From Tilletia caries (Eukaryota > Basidiomycota > Exobasidiomycetes > Tilletiales > Tilletiaceae), in contig JALUTQ010000020.1 in NCBI GenBank assembly GCA_032718865.1, positions 868,001-932,000 of the forward strand: DNA of 64,000 nucleotides, given 5' to 3'. Of the stretch, positions 1 to 11,055 are shown in pieces (within the stretch, counting starts at the first letter, position 1; the number at the start of each line of letters is the position of its first letter). The notes under the pieces were generated by a model, which saw nothing but the letters and a program-made list of their open reading frames with translations, did no database searches and had not been told where the DNA came from. A program made the position numbers and the translations under genes.

Positions 1-1916
1 CTGGTAGATTTGCTGCAATCAACATCGTTCTACACATCTCCGTGATTGTCCGCACTGCCCTCTCGGCCATCCCGTTGCTCTGAGGCGCATAGCGTGGCGA
101 CGGTTCCACCTTAACCCCGTGCCGAGCCCAATACTCCAACAGGTCTGCCGAGTTGAGCTCCGACGCATTGTCCGTGCGGATCCGGCTAATGGGCTTGTCC
201 GGGTAGCGAGTCGACGCCTGGGCATGGAACGCTTTGAGGATCCCTGCAGCCTCTGACTTGTACTGCATCGTGCTGACCCAGACGTGGTGACTCGCCTCGT
301 CAGTGATGATGAGCCCGTACTTCGCGCCGCCCAGTGCCTGCCCATCCTTCAGATTGACGGGGCCAAAAGGGTCAACATGGATCTTGCTGAGTGGCCGGTG
401 CTCCCGCTCACCAATTGCTATGCGCAGGTGCTTGCTCCTCGCGATCTTGCCTTCGGCGCAGTTGGAACAGAACCCGAGCGGACCGAGCTTCTTCGGCATG
501 CCCGCGACGGTGCCCGTTGCTGCTAGGGCTTGGAGGGTGGACTCGCCGACGTGGCCGGCGCACCGATGCCAGTGCATCGTTTCCGGATCGGCGCTCGGCT
601 CCGACGCTACCATCACTGAGTCTGTCTTGGCTGACTCCAGCGGAACGACCCAGTTCTCGCCGACAACTGTTGCCTTCATGAGGACTTGACCGGATTTACC
701 GACGGTCACGACTGCGGACGTGTTGTCGAACGCGATGGTGCAGCCGCTCTTGGTGAGGCGCTTGCCGCCGATGAGGTTGCCGATGGCGGATGGGCAATGG
801 GCTACGTCCCTCAGCTCGATCCTGAGGCCGGCTTGCGTCGTGACAACGAGGTCACCGTATCCAGCGACTGGCATGAGCCCTCCGTTGGCGCACTCGATGC
901 CCGTGTCCGGGTTGGCCTTCTGATACTTGGTGAGGCCGGATGCGTCGGCGACGATGTGCCTGGAGCTGCCGGTGTCCAGGATGAAGTGCCCAGCCATCGT
1001 GCTGGCACCCACCACGCAGGCGAGGTCGACATCGGCGGGGTCGTCCGTAGCCTGCGGCGTGGCTTCTCGCGCCATGGCCGCGGTGTCTTGGTGCTTCTTG
1101 CCATCAACCTTCGTGCTGATGAAGTCTTGCGCCGAGTCGATGTGGGGGCAGTCGAAGAATCGATGCCCCTTCTGCTTGCAGAGCCAACATGCTCCGCCAA
1201 AGGACCCTCCGTCCTTTGAAGCGCCTCCGTGCCTGCTCGCTGGAGTGCCTCCTTTGCCGCTGCTCTTTGCAGGGCTGGGCGCGTGGTAGACCGCGAAGGC
1301 AGCGTCCTGTCGGGTCTTGGCGTCCTTCTCATCCTCACGCTTGAGGGACCGTTCCGCCTCTAAGATCTTGGACCTGAGCTCCGTCCACGACGTTGTCGCG
1401 CTGGCGCTCCACTTGAAGCCTCGGTAGGCGGACGGGAGGCTCCAGAGCAGCTCGATACATCGCTCCTCCTCGTCGACCGGCTTGCCGATTTGGAGCAGCT
1501 GCTCGTAGAGACCAGCGAGCTGTCCGATGTGGTCCCGCATCGACTCCTTGGGGGCCGTAAGAGCGTCGAGAAGCTCGCTCTTGAGTTGGAGTCTTGCCTC
1601 CACCGAGGTGCTGCGGTACTCGTCCCGGAGGTAGTCCCAAAGGACCTTCCCGTCCTCCGTGCCGAGTCGGGCCAGGTCCGTCTGGATCTCGTCGCTTGTC
1701 GTCAAGAAGATGCACCCGTATGCCTTGGCGTTTGCCGTCGTCCAATCCTTGAGCTCCTGCGCCGCTGCCCCCTCACCGGGAGGTGTCCCGGGCGCAACGG
1801 CGGACCAGTAGCCGTGGGATCGTAGGACCGTCTTGACGCGCTCCGCCCACAGTCGGTAGTTGGGACCGAGCAGGGGCGCGATGCCTTCACGCAACTTGTC
1901 CGAGGTACTTGTCATC
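1..1916 (-). CDS. Ty1/copia retrotransposon Gag-Pol polyprotein, N-terminal part
   Basis: The frame is open from an ATG at 1914-1916 to the window edge, about 638 codons, and continues outside. I translated it directly. In order it shows a UBN2-type copia Gag, a CCHC zinc knuckle (CWLCKQKGHRFFDCP), an aspartic protease motif (DTGSSRHIV), a GAG-pre-integrase region (HWHRCAGH...FCSNC), and an integrase core with D (HVDPFG), D (RTDN) and E (NGMAERAV). Gag-protease-integrase order with integrase before any reverse transcriptase defines the copia superfamily. Reverse transcriptase and RNase H must lie left of the window. No stop or frameshift was seen, so this copy may be young. It packages element RNA and integrates cDNA. 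Confidence 0.93.
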
Positions 1917-1942
1917 TTGTGAGTAGCTAAGGGTTAAGCAGT

Positions 1943-1954
1943 GGACTCATAACC
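1943..1954 (-). promoter_or_regulatory. Candidate primer-binding site of the copia element
   Basis: Read on the minus strand the bases are ggttatgagtcc, directly after a sequence ending in TTTCCACA. Fungal and plant copia elements usually place a tRNA-primed site of the TTATGAG type immediately after the 5' LTR. It lies 27 bp upstream of the Gag start. The assignment rests on position and resemblance only. Confidence 0.4.
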
Positions 1955-2435
1955 TGTGGAAACTGATGGTGGTTCTCATTGACAGGAAGAAGTTTTACAA
2001 GGAAGAAGGGACACGCAGCACCCACGGCAGCCCGGCCCGGACCTCCACTTCACAAGGTGCGCATCGAGAGAGGTGAAACTCGGAATAAAAGCGTTCCCAT
2101 AACCGCCTGGATGGTGCGTTTGTCTTCCTGCAATTGAATCGCCGCAGGGTTCGTCCTTCACTTATTTACTTGGGAGGGGGTGACAGCCAAGAACGCGTAT
2201 GCTTGATGCAGTTTCCGGGATATCCCACCTCCGTCGCCAGGCACGTTTCAGTGCACCGCATGATTTGCTGTGGGCAGAAATTCTGCTCCCGCCTCGATCC
2301 GAGGGGAGCGCACTTGGCCTGCTCTGCGTGACAGTCGTTGATGCACTTTGGATCTCCTTTTCATGGGTCTGCGCAGCGGGCGAACTGGTTGGGGTGGCTC
2401 TGGACGGGGCGAGATGTGGGAAGAGTGATTTCACA
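1955..2435 (-). repeat. Probable 5' LTR of the copia element (right edge tentative)
   Basis: The LTR should begin on the plus strand at TGTGGAAA (1955), adjoining the candidate primer site. The other end cannot be fixed because the partner LTR is outside the window. A TTTCACA at 2429-2435 would give a near-inverted TGTG..CACA pair and a 481 bp LTR. No gene is visible inside. Confidence 0.3.
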
Positions 2436-2448
2436 GAGAGGATCGTCG

Positions 2449-2793
2449 TCAGTGAGCGCGCACCTGGATGACAAGCTTCCTTGAGGGCTCCGTTACCGTT
2501 ACACTTACTCCCTGCTCTGAGGCAAGCCAGCCTCTCTTCCCCGCCACGTTACATTCGTAGCAACGCGTGGCACAGCTTTCACAATCAGCCTTGATGTTGG
2601 CGACATTTTGGCACTGTAGCTGTACATCACAGTCGACTGCGATGAATGCGGCAGGCTGACGGAGAGGGATCGCCGACAGAGGTACACCAATGGTCAGTAC
2701 CCTGAGCAACTGAAGCAGAACACAATGGTGGTGACCCACAGTAGCGGTGGCGCAGATCAGGCCCACCAGGACGAACAGGAGGATACGAGTCAT
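2449..2793 (-). CDS. Small secreted cysteine-containing protein
   Basis: From the ATG at 2791-2793 the protein starts with a clear signal peptide (MTRILLFVLVGLICATA). The C-terminal half has a cysteine cluster (VDCDVQLQCQ...CESCATRCYEC). Unspliced it is 114 aa. An in-frame intron of about 84 nt with GTGGGT donor, tactgac branch-like site and CAG acceptor would give about 86 aa and join the signal peptide to the cysteine-rich part. A GTAAGT near the 3' end could be another donor. The family is not recognised; small cysteine-rich secreted proteins are common in fungal secretomes. A hAT-like MITE begins 87 bp upstream of its ATG, inside its likely promoter. Confidence 0.45.
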   Translation of the reverse strand: MTRILLFVLVGLICATATVGHHHCVLLQLLRVLTIGVPLSAIPLRQPAAFIAVDCDVQLQCQNVANIKADCESCATRCYECNVAGKRGWLASEQGVSVTVTEPSRKLVIQVRAH

Positions 2794-2879
2794 GTTTCTG
2801 CTGCGAGTTGGGGTGCTGAGGATAGGGGCGGAAAGTTTGAAAATGAAAATGATCGGAGAGGTGAGGTGAGGTAGTGGAG

Positions 2880-3678
2880 TAAGAATGGGCGCGGAGTAAG
2901 CCCCGGAGTGGGTTTCCCGGAGTTCCCCGACTAGTCGGGGCCTCACTCCGGGGGAGTACGGAGTACGGAGTGCATTTTCGAGGATTTACTCCCGCTGATT
3001 GAATTCTGCAGGAGTACGGAGCGCAAGCCTGTCATGCCCCCGGAGTACGGAGTACGGCAAGGCCTGGAGCTAATTTTTCCCCGGAGTACGGAGTGACTAG
3101 CTTGAATGCCAGACGGAGTGCGGAGTTTCCCCGAAACTCCGGGGCGCTCCGGGGCCGTGCCTTTTTCAAAATCGGGTCGCAATTCTGAAAATTTCAGTCA
3201 GAAATGGTCATATTTTGCTCTGTTTTTTTTCAAAAAAAACATTGGCAAAATTATTTTTCAGATTTCTCATTTGGGGTTCATATTGGGTGTTGGTGAGCTC
3301 TACGACCGTCAACGATGATTCTGTCGAACAAACACGTGGATGGAAGGGCGGCAATCAATGTAAGGGTCCCGATTTCTCAAGTTTTTGTAGGACCTCTGCG
3401 AACGTTCCCCGGAGTACGGAGTTTCGGGGGGGAGTAGTCGCGCTCCGTCACCCCGGAGTGCGGAGTGGACTTTGAAATTTATTGAAATTTAGCCGGAGTA
3501 CGGAGCTGGCGCAATGAGATGGGGAGATTTTTGTGCGGAGCGCGGAGTGGAGTTGGGGCGACTGCCTAAAAATGAGCGGAGTACGGAGCGCGAAAATGCA
3601 TCTCAAAATCAGCCGGAGTCAGCCGGAGTAGGGGCCCCGGAGTACGGAGCACTCCGGGGCCCTCCGCGCCCATCCTTA
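2880..3678. mobile_element. hAT-like MITE, copy 1, with CGGAGTACGGAG array
   Basis: A 799 bp element begins TAAGAATGGGCGCGGAG and ends CTCCGCGCCCATCCTTA, forming near-perfect 17 bp terminal inverted repeats. It is flanked by TAGTGGAG (2872-2879) and a 7/8-matching AAGTGGAG/AGTGGAG on the right. A second copy at 27631-28423 is almost identical. The interior holds about a dozen copies of a CCGGAGTACGGAG motif around an AT-rich core (about 3190-3380). It has no coding capacity. The 8 bp target duplication of copy 2 points to a hAT-type transposase acting in trans. Confidence 0.85.
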
Positions 3679-3864
3679 AGTGGAGGAGGTGGAGGAGGAG
3701 GAGGGATCAGGTTGGGAAGAAAGAGCACGGAATGGGAGAAAGATCAGGTCAAACTTACACAGGGGAGACAGGGTGATCAAGGAAAGCGAGTCCGCTGTCC
3801 GCTGTCCGATCCTCATCACCTCGTCTTGGCTTGTTGAAATTCATACCCCCTTTCTTTCAACATA

Positions 3865-6800
3865 CAGAGACTAACCAGTCCGTGGGTCAGCCACCAGTCG
3901 GTGGGTCAAACACGATAACTCACCAACACCATAACCAAATCTTGTTCGGAGACATGCTACGTATTCCTGACAATAGCACCACTGTGCCCTTGAAATCTCA
4001 GCATGATTCGTTCAGACCGCTTCGGTGCTATGGTGAAAGAAGTTCGGCGAGGTCTGTTTTGAGTGTAAGGAAAAAATCGAAGGACAAATGTACAAACCCT
4101 TTCACCACCAACACCGCGCAGAGGAGCAAAAAAACAGGACTCAAGACAGAGAGACGAGAGGTTGTGGGAAAGAAGGAGAAAACGACGCGCTTTGATTGAG
4201 GGGAAAAGGTTGAGATGTGAAGGAGCTGGTGGTCTTTGGGTGAGGGTCACAATTGTTGGTTTGAGGGAGCTTCAGAAAGTGGGGTTGGGTCGCTTCTCGC
4301 CAGCAAGGCGTCAATTTTGCGCTTTTTCCGAAGCTCTTTTTCCGCCTCCACCGCCTCGCGGGCCCGCTTCCTCTCCAACCGTTCTTCCTTCCGCTTCTCC
4401 TTCGCCGCCGCCTCCTCCAGTCGCTTGCGATCCCTGGCAACCTTAAGCACTGCCTGCCTCTGCCTCTTCTCCTCCTCCTCTCTCTCCCTGGCTTCCCTGC
4501 GTTCCTCCCGTTCCTCTGCCGCAGCGTCCTTCCTCTGTTGTTCCGCTATTTTGGCTTCTTGTGCTGCCCTCATAATTCCGATAGACTCGTCGGAAGTGTA
4601 GAGCCTCGCGCCGCCATCCTGTGCCACCCTAAATGCACGAGGTTTCGCTTTCATTGCCGCTGCGTGCGCCCGGAGGCGCTCGGTGAGGTCCGTAAACAAT
4701 ACAGCCGTCGCCGTGGCTTCGTTTATGTCCCGCACTGCCTGCATAAGAATTGATTTGGCTTTCAGTGATCTCTGCTGACCCACCAAAGAGAAAAGCTGAT
4801 CCGCGAGGCCGCTCGACATCAGCGCGTCTTCTCTCGTCTCCTCGAGCTCCGCCTCCGAGCGCGTCGGCGTAAAAAAACATTGATTCTGGGATGGCATTCG
4901 GGTTGTACGGCCATATTCCGGTGGCCTCGTATCCCTTCTGTATGTTGCCGACCGTAAAAGCCTGTTCTCGTGCCGTCTGGTACAGCCTGTAGAACCATAA
5001 ACGGACATGAAACGTTTGACAATCAATTCTCACTGCATTTCAAAGCATGCCGACGCAAACAAATCAGCATGCATACCTTATAACATCCTCTTTTCTGACC
5101 ACACTGGTCAACATCATCTCTGTCCGTTGCGCCTCCGCCCAAGCCTGCTTCAGAGGTCCGAAGCAGGTACGGTCGAGAGGCGCTAAGCCATGCGTAGTGT
5201 GCGCAGGCAGGGCCAGGATGTGTACATTCGCGGCTCGCGCCTTCAGCATCACCTGCAGTGTGAAGTGCGATGTGTGCCCGTCCTGAATAAGGGTCAAAAA
5301 TAACATTAGGCATTGTTTGTTTGTTCGTAAATCCCTTCACGCCATGCCCTGCATGCCACGCTCAACAATAAACAGTGTGTATTGGGAAATGTGGTCTTCT
5401 CACCATGATAAGAAGCCGAGGTGTAGGCTCAGGCTCCGGAAGTGCAGCTTCGCCTGCCCCGGCATCAGCTGAGACCGTGCTCGTATTGTCGGCTGCAGTC
5501 TCAGGCGCACTGACTTTCTTCCCAGGAAGGAAAACGCGCTCGAACCACTGTTGTGCAATTTGAATGTTCGTCCATCCAGACTCGCTGCCAGTGATGAACC
5601 CGCCCAGCTTCTCCTCAAAGGCTAGGCTAAGGTTCACCATCTTGCCCTTGAAAACGTAGACGGGCGGGAGGGATGTACCGTCTGCCGCTATCGTTTCAAT
5701 GACCGTAGTCAGCTCTTGAGACCCGTCTGCATGCATGGAATAACATTTCTGGTCAGTATTTGTACATGGCATCAGCCACCGCCACGATTCCGAGCCCGCT
5801 GTCCACGCCTTATGCATGCGAAGAACCTTCTTTCCATTACACCCGTCACCCGGGGCAAATACACAGATCCAGAGCTTGAATCCACACAAGCATCGCTCAG
5901 CTTTGACGCTGATGCACGCCAAGCGGGCAGCGTCAAAACCGAGCGGTGCTCATGCGGGTTAAGATTCTGACCTGTGTGCCTCACTGGGGTCCTTGGAGCA
6001 AAGGGCAAAGGGAGAGGGGAGAGAGGGGGAACAGACAGCCACAACAAACACACCTTTCTTTGCGGCTGCTGTCTGACCTCGTGGCTGAGACGACACCGCG
6101 TATTTGAACGACCGCGACGCCACACCGTGCTGCACACCGGTCTCATCCATCGAAAGAACAGAAGAAGGTTCGAAGTTGTATTGCTGCTGGAGACTGTTCA
6201 ACTGCGTGAGGAGGGAAATGAGGTTCAAAGAGGCGCAGCGAGAGAGGAAGCTTAGGTTTGCGCCACACTCACTAGATGATAAAAGTACGCGGCGTTGGCC
6301 TTGGTCAACCCGCGCGTGCGGTCCCGAGAGAGAGACGCCTTGGTCTTGAATGAGAGAAGGTTGCAGTGCCGCTCAATGAAGCGGGAAAACCAGTGTATTC
6401 CGAGAGACTCTGGAGGGGTGCTTCTTCTCCAACGTGCCTGCACGAGACCATAGGCCGACGCCTCGACGTCGAGCTGCCGCAACGGGAAACCCGAGGCTTC
6501 CATCTGCAGAACATACCTCACTAGAGCCATCTCCTCAGATGTAGTGAGGCGTTGGGGCCCGTTCCGAGTCCTATCGTCCTGCGCGACACATCCTGCTGCT
6601 CGCCGACGTATGGTCTCTTTAGGAGCCTGAGAGATTGCAGCGGCTTGAGAAAGTGTGAAGCCGTCTGCAAGGTAAAGAGCCACGCCCTGCAGCACGCGCA
6701 GCTCGGCTGCTTGACCGTTGACGGTCTGCCTGTCTTGCTACGGGTGTTGACATTTTGACGGTGCTGGAAGCTATGGTACAGTAGACAGACAACTTACAGA

Positions 6801-7211
6801 CAGACAGATCCTGTTTTCGCGCACCTGCTCCCACGCGTTTCTCTCTCTCAACGCGCAATCTGCAACGCGCAGAGCGCGTCGCGTCGCTTTGGTGATCACT
6901 CTGGAAGCTGCCTGTCCTATTTTGATCAAGCAAGTCGTTTTCGCTGATTCTGCCCGATTTTATCGACCCACCGACTGGTGCTTCGTGAACCAAAAAAAAC
7001 CTCATTTGCACATTTCAAAAGAAGCACTCCTCACTGAGTGACCTCAGTCAATACAACTCCAATCTCAGATCTGGAAGTGGGAGCGGCTTTCTGATGCTAC
7101 CATCCACAACTCCCTTCTTATGCTCAAGTTGTGTTGTGGAAGTCAGTTTTGTGTGGTGGTGCGTTGGATTTCAAGTTTTGACCCACGGACTGGTTACATG
7201 GTTAGTCTCTG
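3865..7211 (-). mobile_element. Fot1/pogo-type DNA transposon
   Basis: The ends are CAGAGACTAACCA (3865) and its complement ending at 7211, flanked by TA on both sides (3863-3864, 7212-7213), as expected for the Tc1/mariner superfamily. A subterminal motif ACCAGTC(C/G)GTGGGTCA occurs twice on the left and once, inverted, on the right, where it is displaced by an 8 bp insertion. The element is 3347 bp. It encloses one transposase gene on the minus strand, which looks frame-broken. Confidence 0.85.
4247..6753 (-). pseudogene. Fot1/pogo (DDE_1) transposase, apparently frame-broken
   Basis: Exons joined by good GT-AG introns encode an N-terminal helix-turn-helix (LADGFTLSQAAAISQAPKET), a Tc5/CENP-B-like DNA-binding domain (GIHWFSRFIERHCNLLSFKT), then a DDE_1 core: D in SMDETGV, D in LIMDGHTSH (created across the 5288-5404 intron) and D in THGLAPLD, followed by a basic coiled-coil tail. 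Two breaks are seen. The ATG at 6753 (MSTPVARQ...) is one base out of frame with the helix-turn-helix. The frame also shifts at the A7 run 4871-4877, between PESMFF and TPTRSEAELEE. It would cut and paste the surrounding element if restored, so this copy is probably non-autonomous unless the breaks are sequencing errors. Confidence 0.8.
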
Positions 7212-7392
7212 TATACATATGTGAACATGTAAATGAAGGCGTAACATGTACAGTGCATCGCGAAAAGCTTGACCCTGTGGCCTGTTTTAATTTTCTAAAA
7301 AAGTGAGAAGTCACCACCATTCTCCCAGCAGTCAGACGTTCAGACCCCCACACTTCACCGCTTCACCCGCCAGTGACCAGACTTTGATCGAC

Positions 7393-8438
7393 ATGGTGTA
7401 CCGCAAGATCAGTCATGACATCAAGGAGATGGTTGTCGAGCTGATTCATGCCGGCATTCTTACCAGAAAAGACGTTCTCATCGCCAACATCTTCTCTGCA
7501 TCTACACTCAAACGATGTCTCCGTCAATGGACTCCTCATGGACTTCCAGCAGCTCGAACATCGACGGGACGCCCGCGCAAGCTCGGCGATGCCGACATCG
7601 GCTTCATTCTGGCCAGACTTCAGCAACGGACCGACATCATGCTGGACGAGCTTGCCCGCGATTTGCAGGTAGTCGGTGGGCCCAGAGCGTCGATTTCCCT
7701 CCTTTCCAGAACCCTGCAGCGGCTTCACATCACACGCAAGAAGGTAACGCGTCGAGCACGCGAAGCCTCTCGACTTTCTCAAGCCGCTTTTTCGCCTACG
7801 GATGGCCCAATACAGCCCCAAACAGCTCGTATTCACCGACGAGACCGGCTTTGACTCCAGACAGGTACACCGCAAATACGGCTGGGCTCCGGAAGGGGAG
7901 AGCGCCATTCGAATCACCAGTGGAAAAAGAACGAAGCGCGCGACACTCATCCCTGGACTGTGCACCGACGGAATCATCGCTCCCAAAATCTTCCACTGCA
8001 ACATCAACACGGACGTCTTCCACGACTATCTGGTTCGCTACCTTCTCCCAGAGATGACTCCTTTCCCTGGTCCTCGCTCTGTGCTGGTGATGGACAATGT
8101 ACCCTTCCATCGGTCTCTCAAGATTCGACAACTGGTCAAGGACTTCGGTGAGTCGATACAGCAACTGGAAGTCTGATCGCGATGCGTTCATCCTGTGCAC
8201 AGGTCACTCGCACAGCTAACTCTCCTTCCTGATGGTCACAGGATGTCGCATAGAATACACGTCGCCTTGGTCTCCGATGCTCAATCCCATCGAGGAGAGC
8301 TTTAGCAAGGTCAAGTCCATTCTTCGTCGACAAGGGCGATGCGACGACCTCACGGTGTTACTGGCATGCGAGGCTATTACACCATCGGACGCTCTGGGTT
8401 GGATGCGCCACGCAGGCTATGTGGAAGAGCAAGGATGA
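7393..8438 (+). pseudogene. Tc1/mariner (DDE_3) transposase, possible frameshift
   Basis: The N-terminus has helix-turn-helix domains (MVYRKISHDIKEMVVELIHA; LKRCLRQW...GRPRKL). The catalytic core shows D in LVFTDETG, D in VMDNVPFH and E in SPMLNPIEESF. An intron at 8148-8241 joins VKDFG to CRIEYTSPW. Between about 7760 and 7790 the frame carrying TRRAREAS must shift by one base to reach DFLKPLFRLRMAQYSP, which fits the family consensus; a short unrecognised intron is the alternative. It cuts and pastes its own TIR-bounded element at TA. It is convergent with the AT-hook gene. Confidence 0.8.
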
Positions 8439-9065
8439 TTGATTTTTGGGGTGACGTTGTGCTGCGAGAATGACTAGGACAGGGGGGGAGGCTGGTGTAC
8501 AGAGGATTGCAAATTGTGGCTTGTGGGCAGTTCTGCGGGATGTTGAAGAGCTTGGAGGTGTTGAACCTCGGGCAGTGACCGTGGACTGTGGAGTATGCAT
8601 ACATGCATGAATTGACAATATTCATGGCCATTGGCCACCTCTGCGGGCTCTGCCATTCGGAAATGCCCTCCAAGAGGACTCGTGAGCTTTGAGTCAAGAA
8701 GAAATCAAGTCAAGAAGGATTAGGGAAAGCAGGTAGGGAGAATAATTGAAAAGCGAGTCTGAAGGCTGAGGATATGTCCATGCGTGGAATCATGGAAGGT
8801 GGACCCATGCACTGCGTAATCTGTTGAAGCCGTGGACTGTCGTGGAACGATGACCGAAGAGTGAAGTGCTGACGAAGGAAAGAAATCTGCTGAAATGCTT
8901 GTTGAAAGCAATGATCCTGAGGCCTTGAATCCAGCGCCTTGTGGACGTGGCCCGCGGGTGTTGAAAGGCAGAGTACTGGAGCCTGAGCGTAATGATGGGT
9001 AGGGTAAGATTAGCATTGAGTAGACTGTATGCGGCATGCGCAGCATCACTAATCAAACTCACGAA
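8439..9065. other. Interval between the two convergent genes of the Tc1/mariner element
   Basis: This 627 bp stretch should hold the 3' ends of both convergent transcripts. I see no convincing exon, tRNA or repeat in it. Confidence 0.4.
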
Positions 9066-11055
9066 TCAAACAATAAGAGCGTCGACTAGCTCTTCAGCGC
9101 GAATGCCGTCGTGACTCATCTTCCGCCATCGCTCCTGAGCATCGAGAGCTTCTTCGACCTCTCCTTGCAAGCATCCCATCGCCCGAAGTTTCGTTTCATC
9201 AAGTCGAGCGAACGAGGTCGCCTTGACTACTCCTTCTGCAGTCATCTTCGTGACCAAAGCATAGCACAGCTTTATGCGTGCTGCTAGAGCAGTGAAAGTG
9301 ATGTCGGGACCGAACGTTGGAGCGGGCGGCGGTACAGAGTGACGGCGAGAAGGTCCAGCCTCTGGATCTGCGCGTCGAACCCCCTTGCCTTTCACCTGAG
9401 CGTTCGAGCGATTAGCTGACATCGATCGATTGGATGAAAAGGATGGAGCACTTCGTCTCGGACGGCTTGCGAGTTGTGACAGGGAAGGAAGATCTGAGTC
9501 GGATCCATAGTCGTCCTCGCCGAGGAGATGATCGCGATCTTCATCTTCATCTTCACTGAGAGCATGCTGAGTAGATGTTGAGCTGCGTCGACGGTTCTTG
9601 GCCTTCTTTGCCGCGATATCGCATGCCCTGTCGAACGTCAAATTGTTTGGGATGCGCTGGGTGCTGTTGTTCCGATTGTCGTAGTAAACGCTCGCCACCC
9701 AGTTGTCGAGCAGAACGTTTGTAATGGGCACATGAATGCCTCCTCGAATGATCCAGCAAACGGAACTGGAGCAAGTGCCGTCTGCGCATTCATGGATGCG
9801 CGAGATATCGGCGGCTAGTTTGGCCTTGTCTTCCTCCTCCTCGTTCTTGACCTTCGGCTTCTTCTTCGACTTGGAGCGCCCAGCATCGCCTGAAGAATCG
9901 CTCTCACCGTCGTCGGCGTTCTTCTTGCGTTTTCCAGATTGGGTAGATACTTTCGTCTTGCTCGTCTTGCTCGTCTTCTTGAAGTCGAGGACCTCGAACT
10001 CGTCGTCCAGCTCGTCGGACTCTTCCTCATCACTCTCCTTCTGAGAATTGACGGAGTGACGAGAAGCAGAAGCAGAAGTGCCTTGATTCGGCCTCTCCTG
10101 AGCTTGGTTTTGAGCGCCTGTTGATGGTGCGACTGCTTCGGGCGACCGTGTGAGCATGACGAACCCCTCTCGCTTTCGCGTACGCAGCTTGGTGGTGAAC
10201 GACGTGAAGTCTTTGTCTCCTTGAATTTCCATCCAGCTTGTCCAGGGACCTCCAGCATTGATGCGGCCCTTGACCTGAAGTTTGTCGTAAATCGGTGTAC
10301 CGCACCCTTCTTCTGCTGCCGCGTCGATCACAATGTGGCTGAATGCTTGGAAGCTGATCATGTCTTGAAGGTATAGAAGGGTGACCTCCTTCTCTTTGGC
10401 TGGCCGTCCTCGACCTTTCTTGCTGGAAGAAGCGGTCGATCGCGCCGTGCCCGACATCGTAAGGCTGATTTGGAACTCTTCCTTGGCGTCATCAGGTGCT
10501 GCAGCTGGCAAGATGGGATGTTGAGATTCGGTGGATGAATGCGAAGTGGAAGTTTTGAATAGTATGGCTCAAGCACAACTCACCAATATTCTTATTCTTG
10601 GAAGCTGTCTTCGAAGCAGAAACAGCCTTATTGCCCTTCTTCTTTGCTGGCTCAGGCTCGTTCATGCCCCGCATAGACGCTGAAAGAGGAAGATGAGAGA
10701 ATACATCAGATGTGCGATATCGTATCACATCACACACGCATGGGACTCATCACTCAAGCCACTTACGACTGTCTTCGCTCCATCTCGTATTCTTCTCCTG
10801 GGAATCCTGAGAGTCATTGTTGACTCGAGCCAGATGCTGGTTCTCGGAAAGATTCAAACTCTGCAAGGGAGTTCGCCCCGTTCCTCCTTCGAGCACTGCT
10901 TCGCGTGTGGGGTTCGACGGCAGAGTCGAAGTCATCTCGGAATCACGTCGAGCCGTCGAGGTGGCGAAACTTGAACGATGTCCAACAGCGAAGTTCTGAG
11001 AGCGAGTCTGAGGACTGAGAGTGAATGCGGTTCGAGTACGAGCTCGTGGTCGCAT
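9066..11055 (-). CDS. AT-hook protein of unknown function carried by the Tc1/mariner element
   Basis: Three exons (11055-10767, 10679-10584, 10504-9066) with canonical GTAAGT/GTGAGT donors and CAG acceptors join in frame to 607 aa, with no internal stop. The protein has a serine/threonine-rich N-terminus, a lysine-rich stretch (EPAKKKGNKA), an AT-hook (KKGRGRPAKEKE, near residue 160), a globular segment with LLYLQDMISFQAF, an acidic/basic low-complexity middle with nuclear-localisation-like lysines, a small Cys region (CADGTCSSSVCW, then LLDNWVASVYYDNR), and a helical C-terminal domain (ITFTALAARIKLCYALVTK). I do not recognise the family. AT-hook and basic stretches suggest a nuclear DNA-binding role; a role in transposition is inference from its place inside the TIRs. 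It could instead be a captured host gene. Confidence 0.75.

Noticed and set aside
1335..1745. Minus-strand 136-codon open frame
   Set aside because: It overlaps the copia Gag frame in another phase; the Gag frame has the family motifs.
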